Shown in pieces: positions 44,191 through 51,330 of a stretch of 51,330 nt of DNA. Location of the stretch: assembly GCA_902623215.1 (NCBI GenBank), contig CACNSS010000003.1, forward strand, positions 1-51,330, read 5' to 3'. The stretch is from an uncultured Pelagibacteraceae bacterium. Its GTDB lineage: Bacteria; Pseudomonadota; Alphaproteobacteria; Pelagibacterales; Pelagibacteraceae. Both the position numbers and the translations under genes were made by a program. How positions within the stretch are numbered: position 1 is the first letter of the stretch; each line of letters starts with the position of its first letter. The notes below the pieces were generated by a model. That model was not told where the DNA came from and ran no database searches. It saw only the letters and a list, made by a program, of their open reading frames with translations.

Positions 44191-44645
44191 TCTGTCCTTG
44201 CGAAAAGAAAGGTGAGACTTCTGTAGTAGACTCTCGCCCAACTGAAGATGGAACAGCTATTCGAAGAAGAAGATTATGTGAGTGTGGTACTAGATTTACA
44301 ACATTTGAGAGAATTCAACATCGTGAAGTAATGGTGGTAAAAAAAAACGGACGAAAATCTTCATTCGACAGGGATAAATTATCAAAATCAATTTATATAG
44401 CGCTTAAGAAAAGACCGCTAGACACTGAAACTATTGAAAAGTTTATCAGTAAAATTTCAAGATCTTTGGAGGAGTTGGGCCAAAATGAAATTTCTAGTAA
44501 TATAATTGGAACTATGGTTATGGAAGGTCTGAAAGATCTTGACCCTGTTGCATATGTTAGATTTGCATCTGTTTATAGAAATTTTAGAGAAGAAAAAGAT
44601 TTTATACAATTTGTGGACAAGATAGATGTCTACAAAAAAAGATAA
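44187..44645 (+). CDS. nrdR: Transcriptional repressor NrdR with CxC zinc knuckles
   Basis: ATP-cone repressor of ribonucleotide reductase genes. The 152 residues show the zinc-ribbon region with [17 protein letters not shown] and [11 protein letters not shown], then an ATP-cone ([20 protein letters not shown]) and [17 protein letters not shown]. The zinc ligands differ from the family: Cys3-Pro-Cys5 and Cys31-Glu-Cys33 stand where CxxC pairs are normal. It overlaps glyA by 4 bases and ribD by 20. glyA-nrdR-rib is an alphaproteobacterial order. Targets (NrdR boxes) are not in the window. Confidence 0.94.
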   Translation: MICPCEKKGETSVVDSRPTEDGTAIRRRRLCECGTRFTTFERIQHREVMVVKKNGRKSSFDRDKLSKSIYIALKKRPLDTETIEKFISKISRSLEELGQNEISSNIIGTMVMEGLKDLDPVAYVRFASVYRNFREEKDFIQFVDKIDVYKKR

Positions 44646-45729
44646 TTTTACACAAAAAGATAAGAAATTTATGAAACTTGCTTTAGATTTAGCAAGGGCT
44701 AGAAAAGGTCTAACTGGTGATAATCCATCTGTTGGGTGTGTAATTGTAAAAAAAGATAAGATTATTTCCATAGGTCAAACTGGGTACGGTGGCAGACCAC
44801 ATGCTGAGTATAATGCAATTTCAAATTGTTTTGAGAACCCAAATGGCTCTAAAATGTATATTACATTAGAACCATGCAATCATTATGGTAAAACTCCTCC
44901 TTGTACGAGAAATATAGTTAAAAATAAATTTAGCGAAGTTTATTATTCTATTGATGACATTGATGTAAAAGTGAAAGGAAAAAGTTATTCGATTTTAAAA
45001 AAGAATAACATTAAAGTTAAAAAAGGACTTTTAAAAAAAGAAGCACTAAATTTGTATAAATCATATTACATAAATAGAAAAAAAAGATTGCCTTTCATAA
45101 CTGGAAAAATCGCTTTATCAAAAAATAAAATTATTTATAGCGATATATCAAAAAAAATTACTAACAACACTTCGGATAAATTAACTCATTATCTAAGATT
45201 AAAAAATGATGGCATACTGATAACTAGCAAAACTTTGAATATAGATAATCCAAAACTTGATTGTAGGCTGGATGGATATATAAAATTTTCTCCAAAAAGA
45301 ATTATTTTAGATAAAAATTTGAGAGTTGATTTAAAAAGTTATATTATTAAGTCGATCAAAAGTAAAAATACTATTATATTTCATAATTCAGATAATGAAA
45401 ATAAAAAAAATTTCTTAGTAAAAAAAGGTGCTTTTTTAATAAATCAGCCTACTAACAAACATAAAAATTTTGATTTAAAAAAGATTATTAAAAAATTATA
45501 TATTTTAGGTATCAAAAATCTTTTAGTAGAAGGGGGTGATAAATTAACAAAAAGTTTTCTTCAAAAAAAGATGTTTAATGAATTTTATATATTTCAAAGT
45601 TCAAAAAATTTATTAAAAAAAAATAAACATGTATGTTTTACATCTTTTGATATCTTAAATTCAAAATATAATAAATATAAAACAAGTTTTAAATTAGCCA
45701 CCGACAAAATAACAATTTATACAAATTAA
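44626..45729 (+). CDS. ribD: Riboflavin biosynthesis deaminase/reductase RibD
   Basis: Bifunctional enzyme for the second and third steps from GTP to riboflavin. The N-terminal deaminase domain (about 10-140) has [10 protein letters not shown], the zinc site HAEYNAI and [11 protein letters not shown]. The reductase domain (about 150-367) has [11 protein letters not shown] and [14 protein letters not shown] and is highly lysine-rich and diverged. The total of 367 residues is normal. It overlaps nrdR by 20 bases. ribE follows after one base. Confidence 0.92.
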   Translation: MSTKKDNFTQKDKKFMKLALDLARARKGLTGDNPSVGCVIVKKDKIISIGQTGYGGRPHAEYNAISNCFENPNGSKMYITLEPCNHYGKTPPCTRNIVKNKFSEVYYSIDDIDVKVKGKSYSILKKNNIKVKKGLLKKEALNLYKSYYINRKKRLPFITGKIALSKNKIIYSDISKKITNNTSDKLTHYLRLKNDGILITSKTLNIDNPKLDCRLDGYIKFSPKRIILDKNLRVDLKSYIIKSIKSKNTIIFHNSDNENKKNFLVKKGAFLINQPTNKHKNFDLKKIIKKLYILGIKNLLVEGGDKLTKSFLQKKMFNEFYIFQSSKNLLKKNKHVCFTSFDILNSKYNKYKTSFKLATDKITIYTN

Positions 45730-45730
45730 T

Positions 45731-46324
45731 ATGTTTAATGGAATTATATTCAACAAAGGTTCAGTAACCAAGATACTTAAAAGACCTAAAGGTATTAATA
45801 TATTTATAAAATCAGATCTTAAATTAAGTAAGAGGGATATTGGTGTTTCTGTATCTTGTGATGGCGTTTGCCTTACTCTCATATCAATCAAAAATAAGAT
45901 CATGGAGTTCTATCTTTCAGACGAAACAATTAGCCGTTCTAAATTTAATTATATTAAATTAAAAGATATGATTAATCTAGAACTTCCATTAAAATACGGT
46001 CAAAAAATTTCGGGTCATATTTGTCAGGGTCACGTTGATACTATTGGAAAAATATTAAGTATAAAAAGAATTGATAAATCCTATTTACTTGATTTTCAAA
46101 TTAGTAAAAAAGAGAGAAAAAATATTATAGAAAAAGCTTCAATTAGTATAAATGGTATTTCTCTAACAATTTCAAAGGTAACAAGCAAAGGTTTTCAGAT
46201 CTGGATTATTCCCCACACATATAAATTGACAAATTTATCATCTCTTAAAAAAGGAAATTTAGTTAATGTTGAGATAGATATTCTCTCAAAATACGTTAGG
46301 AATTATTTTTATGAAAAAAAATAA
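45731..46324 (+). CDS. ribE: Riboflavin synthase alpha chain
   Basis: Dismutates two 6,7-dimethyl-8-ribityllumazine molecules to riboflavin. The 197 residues consist of two homologous lumazine-binding repeats. The first has MFNGIIFNKGSV and VSVSCDGVCLTL; the second begins after GHICQGHVDTIGKI and has ASISINGISLTI. IIPHTYKLTNL near the end is conserved. Its ATG is 1 base after ribD, and it overlaps ribBA by 14 bases. It is called ribC or ribE depending on nomenclature. Confidence 0.93.
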   Translation: MFNGIIFNKGSVTKILKRPKGINIFIKSDLKLSKRDIGVSVSCDGVCLTLISIKNKIMEFYLSDETISRSKFNYIKLKDMINLELPLKYGQKISGHICQGHVDTIGKILSIKRIDKSYLLDFQISKKERKNIIEKASISINGISLTISKVTSKGFQIWIIPHTYKLTNLSSLKKGNLVNVEIDILSKYVRNYFYEKK

Positions 46325-47414
46325 TTATTCATCAATAGAGACAATAATAAACGTTGCAAAAAGAGGTGGTATGTACATTTTAGTCGATGATGAAAAAAGA
46401 GAAAATGAAGGTGACTTGGTTATGTCAAGTTCAGATACTAATGCTCGTAACATTAATTTTATGGCTAAACATGGAAGAGGCTTAATCTGTTTAGCACTGG
46501 ATAGTATTCAAGCTAAAAGATTGAATTTGTCTTTAATGTCACCTGTGAATCAATCTAGAAATCAAACGGCGTTTGCAGTTTCAATTGAAGCAAAAAAAGG
46601 AATTACAACTGGTATTTCGGCTAAAGATAGGGCCAGAACAATTAAGATTGCATCAAAAAAAAATGTGAGTAAAAAAGACATTGTGTCACCAGGTCATGTT
46701 TTTCCAATTATCGCACAAGATGGTGGTGTCCTTGTTAGAGCTGGTCACACTGAAGCATCAGTTGATATCTCAAAGTTAGCTAGAAAAAATAACTCAGCGG
46801 TGATTTGTGAGATCATGAATGAAGATGGATCTATGGCAAAGGGTAAAAAACTTCTAAACTTTGCTCATAAACACAACCTTAAAATTGGAAAAATCGAAGA
46901 TCTTATTTCTTATCGTTTAAAAAAAGAAAAATTAGTGAAACTTAAAAAAACATCAGAAATTAAGATTAAGAAACAAAAATATAAAATCAAAATATATGAA
47001 AATCTATTAGATGGATCAGAACATTTTGCACTCATTAAAGGTTCTCTAAAGAAATCTATTATTCCAAGAGTTAGAGTTATTTCATCAAATGTTGTTTATA
47101 ATTATTTAATAAGTCAAAAATTACCTAATTCATTTGATAAAACTATAAATTATTTTAGAAAATATACTAACTGTGTATTAATCTTTATTAAAGATACTAA
47201 CTTAAAATCTGTTACACAAACATTAAAAAATTTTAAAAATAAGGATTTTAAAAAAAGTAAAGGAAAAGATAATCTTATAAGAAACTACGGTATAGGCGCT
47301 CAAATTATCAAAGATTTAAAGATAAATAAAATGATATTGATTACAAAAACACCAAAAAAAGTTATTGGACTTGAGGGTTTTAATATTAAGATAACCAAAC
47401 AAGAATTAATTTAA
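46311..47414 (+). CDS. ribB: DHBP synthase fused to degenerate GTP cyclohydrolase II-like domain
   Basis: The N-terminal 205 residues are 3,4-dihydroxy-2-butanone 4-phosphate synthase, with DDEKRENEGDLVM, SPGHVFPI and RAGHTEASVDIS intact. The C-terminal 160 residues align with GTP cyclohydrolase II at RNYGIGAQIIKDLKI and KKVIGLEGFNI. The zinc-binding Cys cluster expected in GCHII (Cys-x10-Cys-x-Cys around RCDCG) is missing, and the region is lysine-rich and diverged. So this protein probably makes DHBP only; the cyclohydrolase step would need another gene. It overlaps ribH by one base. Confidence 0.9.
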   Translation: MKKNNYSSIETIINVAKRGGMYILVDDEKRENEGDLVMSSSDTNARNINFMAKHGRGLICLALDSIQAKRLNLSLMSPVNQSRNQTAFAVSIEAKKGITTGISAKDRARTIKIASKKNVSKKDIVSPGHVFPIIAQDGGVLVRAGHTEASVDISKLARKNNSAVICEIMNEDGSMAKGKKLLNFAHKHNLKIGKIEDLISYRLKKEKLVKLKKTSEIKIKKQKYKIKIYENLLDGSEHFALIKGSLKKSIIPRVRVISSNVVYNYLISQKLPNSFDKTINYFRKYTNCVLIFIKDTNLKSVTQTLKNFKNKDFKKSKGKDNLIRNYGIGAQIIKDLKINKMILITKTPKKVIGLEGFNIKITKQELI

Positions 47415-47803
47415 TGAGAAAAAAAATTTTAATTGTTATAGCTGATTATTATAAGGAAATTTCTCTAGGTTTGTTTAATAGTGCAAAAAAAAATCTTCCT
47501 AGATCTTTTGAAATAAAGATAATAAAAGTTCCTGGTGTTTTTGAAATACCAATTACCATATCAAAATATTTAAAAAAATTTGATGGTTTTATTGCTCTTG
47601 GATGTGTTATTAAAGGCAAAACTCCACATTTTGATTTTATATCTCAATCTTCAACTAATGCTATTATGAATTTAGCGATAAATTCAAAAAAACCAATAGG
47701 AAATGGAATTCTAACTTGTCTAAATATAAATCAAGCAAGGATCAGAAAAAAAAAAGGTGCTGAAGCAGCAAAAGCTATTATTTCAGTTTTATCTCAAAAA
47801 TGA
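47414..47803 (+). CDS. ribH: 6,7-dimethyl-8-ribityllumazine synthase
   Basis: Condenses DHBP with the ribitylaminouracil to form lumazine, the precursor of riboflavin. At 129 residues it is shorter than the usual 140-160, with a trimmed N-terminus starting directly at strand KKILIVIADYY. The core is present: VPGVFEIPI, ALGCVIKGKTPHFDFIS (His as proton donor) and GILTCLNINQARIR, with GAEAAKAIISV in the last helix. It overlaps ribBA by one base and nusB by 4. Confidence 0.93.
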   Translation: MRKKILIVIADYYKEISLGLFNSAKKNLPRSFEIKIIKVPGVFEIPITISKYLKKFDGFIALGCVIKGKTPHFDFISQSSTNAIMNLAINSKKPIGNGILTCLNINQARIRKKKGAEAAKAIISVLSQK

Positions 47804-48204
47804 GACTAAAGTACACTGCAAAAAATAATCCTAGAGTTATAATTATTCAAAAATTATATAGTTTTTTATATAACAATGATGACAAAATTGAATTTCCAAA
47901 ACATAGGTTTAAAAAATTTATTAAAGACATTGTTCTTGGTACAATTGAACGAAATGAAATTATCGTAGAAGAATTAGACAAAAATCTTGGTGGAAATTTT
48001 GATTTAATCAAACTAGATAAAATATTTCAAGTTATTCTAAAATCAGCGACATACGAAATTTTGTATAAACCTAATGTGTCAATAAAAATAATTATTAAAG
48101 AGTATCTTAATGCATCCAATTTTTTTTTAAATGATTCTCAAACTAAATATCTAAACGCATTATTGGATAATGCTGCTAAAAGGCTAAGATATTCAAATGC
48201 ATGA
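47800..48204 (+). CDS. nusB: Transcription antitermination protein NusB
   Basis: Binds boxA RNA with S10 and helps antitermination on rRNA operons. The 134 residues are helical, with FIKDIVLGTIERNEIIVEELDKNL and the C-terminal hallmark ATYEILYKPNVSIKIIIKEYLNASNFF followed by KYLNALLDNAAK. It overlaps ribH by 4 bases and thiL by 8. ribH-nusB adjacency is widely conserved. Confidence 0.93.
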   Translation: MRLKYTAKNNPRVIIIQKLYSFLYNNDDKIEFPKHRFKKFIKDIVLGTIERNEIIVEELDKNLGGNFDLIKLDKIFQVILKSATYEILYKPNVSIKIIIKEYLNASNFFLNDSQTKYLNALLDNAAKRLRYSNA

Positions 48205-49156
48205 ATTTGATCTAATCAAAAAATATTTCTCTAAACTATCTCTTTATAATAAAAATTCATTAAATTTGAATGATGATGTTTTCTTTGATAGATCAAAAAA
48301 ATTAGTTGTCTCTGTTGATACTTATGTAAATAAATCTCATTTCTTCGATTTTAAAAAACCTAATTTAGTAGTAAAAAAAATTCTTAGAGCATCTATCTCT
48401 GACTTAATATGTAAAGGTGTTAAACCAAAATATTATTTTATCTCAGGCTCAGGAAATAAAAAAACATTTACAAAATTGAATTTAAGCAAGATTTCCTCTT
48501 CACTTAAACAGGAACAAAAAAAATTTGGGATTTATTTGTCTGGCGGGGATACAGTTTTTTCTAATAAATTAAGTTTTACAATTATATCTGTTGGTTTTTC
48601 TGAAAATATAATATTTAGAAATAATGCGAAAATAAACGATGATATTTATGTTTCAGGTAATTTGGGAGATAGTTATGCGGGTTTAAAAATTTTAAAAAAA
48701 GATATTTCATTAAATAAATATTTAAGCAAATATTTTATTATGAAATATTATCTTCCAGAATTACATATAAATTTGGCAAAAAAATTACTTAATTTTGTAA
48801 ATACATCTATAGATATTTCTGATGGTCTATTTGCTGATTTAGACAAATTAATTAATAAACAGAAACTTTCTTACAGAATAAGTCTAGCTGATGTACCAAT
48901 ATCTAAAAAACTAAAAAATGTTATGTTACAAAAAAAATTAAAAAAAATTGACTTCATATCTAAAGGTGATGATTATCAAATATTATTTACTGCATCTAAG
49001 AAAAAAGCTAGAATCATTGAAAGAACATTTAAATCTTTAGGGATAAAAATTTCAAAAATTGGAAAAATTTGTTCAAGTAATCAAAAATCGCAAATTATTG
49101 ATGAAAAAGGGAACAAAATTACCATTAAAAATAAAGGCTATTTACACAAATTTTAA
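48197..49156 (+). CDS. thiL: Thiamine-monophosphate kinase
   Basis: Phosphorylates thiamine monophosphate to the active diphosphate. The 319 residues have LNDDVFFD and VSVDTYVNKSHF near the N-terminus, LSGGDTVFSNK in the centre and DISDGLFADLDKL and SKGDDYQILF later. These acidic clusters bind Mg2+ and the substrates. The start ATG 48197 overlaps nusB by 8 bases. No other thiamine genes lie in the window. The 81-base gap that follows is one of the longest in the region. Confidence 0.92.
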   Translation: MHEFDLIKKYFSKLSLYNKNSLNLNDDVFFDRSKKLVVSVDTYVNKSHFFDFKKPNLVVKKILRASISDLICKGVKPKYYFISGSGNKKTFTKLNLSKISSSLKQEQKKFGIYLSGGDTVFSNKLSFTIISVGFSENIIFRNNAKINDDIYVSGNLGDSYAGLKILKKDISLNKYLSKYFIMKYYLPELHINLAKKLLNFVNTSIDISDGLFADLDKLINKQKLSYRISLADVPISKKLKNVMLQKKLKKIDFISKGDDYQILFTASKKKARIIERTFKSLGIKISKIGKICSSNQKSQIIDEKGNKITIKNKGYLHKF

Positions 49157-49158
49157 AA

Positions 49159-49212
49159 GTTAGTTATTGCCTTTTATAGCTTTTTTTGTATTGTCCGCCT
49201 TTTATAACTAAC
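49159..49212 (+). repeat. Inverted and direct repeats upstream of hppA
   Basis: The 81-base gap before hppA holds a perfect 9-base inverted repeat, GTTAGTTAT at 49159-49167 and ATAACTAAC at 49204-49212, with 36 bases between the arms. In the same stretch GCCTTTTATA occurs twice in direct orientation (49169-49178 and 49197-49206). The hairpin would be weak and lacks a GC-rich stem, so it is a poor terminator for thiL. The repeats could be regulator sites for hppA or chance in AT-rich DNA. Confidence 0.4.
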
Positions 49213-49237
49213 AAGTAATAACTTAATTAAGGTTTAT

Positions 49238-51330
49238 ATGAATTCAACAATAGAGACTATTCTTTTATACACAATAGGAGCAGGGTTATTATCAATTGTT
49301 TATGGATATCTAACAGGAAAAAATATTTTAAATTCAAGTGCTGGAAACTCAAAGATGCAAGACATCGCTTCTGCAATTCAGATTGGTGCAAAGGCTTATC
49401 TTGCAAGACAATATAAGACAATTGCAATCGTTGGTGTTGTAGTTCTAGTCATTGTAAGTTTCGCATTTAGTACGCTTGTTGGGTTAGGTTATTTAATTGG
49501 TGCAACGTTATCTGGAATAGCTGGATATGTGGGAATGTTAGTTTCTGTTCAAGCAAATGTTAGAACCGCAGAAGCATCAAGAAAAGGTTTAGCTAGTGGA
49601 CTTTCTGTAGCTTTTAAGTCTGGTGCTGTAACAGGTATGCTTGTTGCTGGTTTAGCTTTATTATCAATTGCAGTTTATTACTATTTATTATTAAAATTTA
49701 ATGTTGAAGAGAGAGAAATTGTAAATGCTCTTGTTGCACTTGGTTTCGGTGCATCACTAATATCTATTTTTGCTAGACTAGGTGGTGGAATTTTTACAAA
49801 AGGTGCAGATGTTGGTGCAGATCTAGTCGGAAAAGTAGAGGCTGGAATACCAGAAGACGATCCAAGAAATCCTGCTGTTATAGCAGACAATGTTGGTGAT
49901 AATGTCGGTGATTGTGCAGGAATGGCTGCTGATTTATTTGAAACTTATGCTGTAACAATTGTTGCAACAATGGTTTTATCCTCAATTTTTTTTCCTGGTG
50001 ATTTATCTATGATGATTTACCCTCTGACTATTGGAGGTGCGTGTATTCTAACATCAATAATTGGAACTTTCTTTGTAAAACTTGGTGGAAGCAAGAATGT
50101 TATGGGAGCTTTATACAAGGGATTTGTTGTTTCTGCCTTAACTTCATTGATAATTTTATATCCAGTTACAAACTTTGTTTTGGGTTTAGAAAATTCATAT
50201 GATCTGAATAACAAGTCCTTCACAGGCATGAGTTTATATTATTGTGGTGTAATTGGATTAATTATTACAGGTCTATTAATTTGGGTGACAGAATATTACA
50301 CAGGAACCAATTATAGACCCGTAAGAAGTGTTGCGAATTCATCAACAACAGGACATGGTACCAATGTAATACAAGGCTTGGCTATTTCATTAGAAGCTAC
50401 TGCTATACCAGCACTAATTATAGTTTCAGGTATTTTACTTACTAATCATATTGCTGGTCTATATGGAATTGCTATAGCAGTAACAACTATGTTGGCATTA
50501 GCGGGTATGGTTGTAGCTTTAGATGCTTATGGACCTGTTACTGATAATGCTGGTGGTATTGCAGAAATGTCAAAGCTGCCAAATAATGTTAGAAAAACAA
50601 CGGATGCTTTAGATGCCGTAGGAAATACAACAAAAGCAGTGACAAAAGGTTATGCAATAGGTTCTGCAGGATTAGGTGCTTTAGTTTTATTTGCAGCTTA
50701 TACAGAGGATATTAAACATTTTTCAAAAGAAGCTGGATCAAAGTTAGAGGGTATCGTGGTGACGTTTGATTTATCTAACCCTTATGTTGTAGTAGGTTTA
50801 TTAATTGGTGGAATGCTTCCTTATTTATTTGGATCAATGGGTATGCAGGCTGTGGGTAGAGCAGGTGGTGCAGTAGTAATTGAAGTTAGAAGACAATTCA
50901 AGAAGTATCCTGGAATTATGAAAAGAAAACAAAAACCTGATTATGCCAAGTTAGTTGACTTGTTAACAGTTGCAGCTATTAAAGAGATGATTATTCCATC
51001 TTTACTTCCAGTATTATCACCTATTATTTTATACTTTGTAATTTTTGCAATAGGAGGACAAGTAGCTGCACTTGCATCTGTTGGAGCAATGTTGTTAGGT
51101 GTAATAATCACTGGTTTGTTTGTTGCTGTTTCAATGACGGCAGGTGGTGGAGCTTGGGATAATGCGAAAAAATATATTGAAGACGGTAATCATGGTGGAA
51201 AAGGTTCTGAAGCTCATAAAGCTGCGGTTACCGGCGATACAGTTGGAGATCCTTATAAAGATACCGCAGGTCCAGCTGTAAATCCCATGATTAAAATTAC
51301 AAATATCGTAGCTTTACTTTTACTTGCGGT
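49238..51330 (+). CDS. hppA: K+-independent H+-translocating pyrophosphatase (3'-truncated by window edge)
   Basis: Membrane pump coupling PPi hydrolysis to proton export. The frame is open from ATG 49238 to the window end, giving 697 residues with about 15-16 membrane segments; only a short C-terminus is missing. The PPi-binding site D-x7-KxE is visible in [23 protein letters not shown], followed by [35 protein letters not shown] has Lys and Thr at the positions that are Ala and Gly/Ala in K+-dependent pumps, indicating the K+-independent H+ type. An AAGG ribosome site precedes the ATG by 4 bases. Confidence 0.96.
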   Translation, partial: MNSTIETILLYTIGAGLLSIVYGYLTGKNILNSSAGNSKMQDIASAIQIGAKAYLARQYKTIAIVGVVVLVIVSFAFSTLVGLGYLIGATLSGIAGYVGMLVSVQANVRTAEASRKGLASGLSVAFKSGAVTGMLVAGLALLSIAVYYYLLLKFNVEEREIVNALVALGFGASLISIFARLGGGIFTKGADVGADLVGKVEAGIPEDDPRNPAVIADNVGDNVGDCAGMAADLFETYAVTIVATMVLSSIFFPGDLSMMIYPLTIGGACILTSIIGTFFVKLGGSKNVMGALYKGFVVSALTSLIILYPVTNFVLGLENSYDLNNKSFTGMSLYYCGVIGLIITGLLIWVTEYYTGTNYRPVRSVANSSTTGHGTNVIQGLAISLEATAIPALIIVSGILLTNHIAGLYGIAIAVTTMLALAGMVVALDAYGPVTDNAGGIAEMSKLPNNVRKTTDALDAVGNTTKAVTKGYAIGSAGLGALVLFAAYTEDIKHFSKEAGSKLEGIVVTFDLSNPYVVVGLLIGGMLPYLFGSMGMQAVGRAGGAVVIEVRRQFKKYPGIMKRKQKPDYAKLVDLLTVAAIKEMIIPSLLPVLSPIILYFVIFAIGGQVAALASVGAMLLGVIITGLFVAVSMTAGGGAWDNAKKYIEDGNHGGKGSEAHKAAVTGDTVGDPYKDTAGPAVNPMIKITNIVALLLLA

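Noticed and set aside
1-51330. Prophage, insertion sequence, CRISPR array, toxin-antitoxin or biosynthetic cluster
   Set aside because: I found no transposase, integrase, repeat-spacer pattern, paired small toxin genes or assembly-line enzymes. Nearly every base belongs to housekeeping genes.

Overview
The window looks like a core chromosomal segment of a SAR11 (Pelagibacter-like) marine alphaproteobacterium. The DNA is strongly AT-rich (by eye around 70%) and the proteins are rich in Lys, Ile and Asn. Intergenic space is almost absent: most neighbouring genes overlap by 1-44 bases, and no gene-free stretch approaches 300 bases. Gene order is that of Alphaproteobacteria. The heterotetrameric sarcosine oxidase, K+-independent H+-pyrophosphatase and very compact operons agree with SAR11. 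The genus is an inference from content and style, not from a marker-gene search.

Layout. (1) 1-6010, plus strand: end of the spc/alpha ribosomal operon (rpsE partial, rplO, secY, adk, rpsM, rpsK, rpoA, rplQ) followed by an RluC-type pseudouridine synthase. (2) 5994-11003: lipB (minus), mgtE (plus), panC (minus), galU-ugd (plus). (3) 11005-17670, minus strand: one probable operon ruvX-pyrB-pyrC-plsY-topA-small secreted protein-ridA. (4) 17721-24370, plus strand: gatCAB, an O-methyltransferase, trhO, a MATE exporter and a secreted nuclease. (5) 24367-31033, minus strand: sarcosine oxidase soxBDAG, then a periplasmic binding protein (related to cyclohexadienyl dehydratase) and an ABC permease. 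A tRNA-Ser(GCU) lies at 31096-31187. (6) 31191-33410: soluble lytic transglycosylase (minus). (7) 33454-40772, plus strand: dapA, smpB, folK, rel/spoT, pyrE, pdxJ, acpS, lepB, rnc, recO. (8) 40773-41762: hemB (minus). (9) 41853-51330, plus strand: a 2-oxoglutarate oxygenase-like protein, rpiB, glyA, nrdR, ribD, ribE, ribBA-like, ribH, nusB, thiL and the start of hppA, which runs off the end.

How it fits together. The window covers translation and secretion machinery, indirect Gln-/Asn-tRNA synthesis, pyrimidine, riboflavin, folate, heme, pantothenate, lipoate, thiamine and pyridoxal cofactors, stringent response and energy conservation. The sarcosine oxidase cluster plus glyA fits glycine and one-carbon supply from methylated amines. 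There is no prophage, insertion sequence, CRISPR array or defence island.

I found no convincing undescribed multi-gene system. The points of interest are deviations inside familiar genes: a dihydroorotase without its HxH metal motif, a RibBA whose cyclohydrolase half has lost its Cys ligands, an NrdR with CxC in place of CxxC zinc knuckles, a solute-binding protein that retains a dehydratase-like Glu beside a permease with a lipobox but no ATPase, a lone AspH-like oxygenase, genes missing from conserved operon positions (rpmD, dprA, rpoZ, era), and convergent gene ends that leave no room for terminators.
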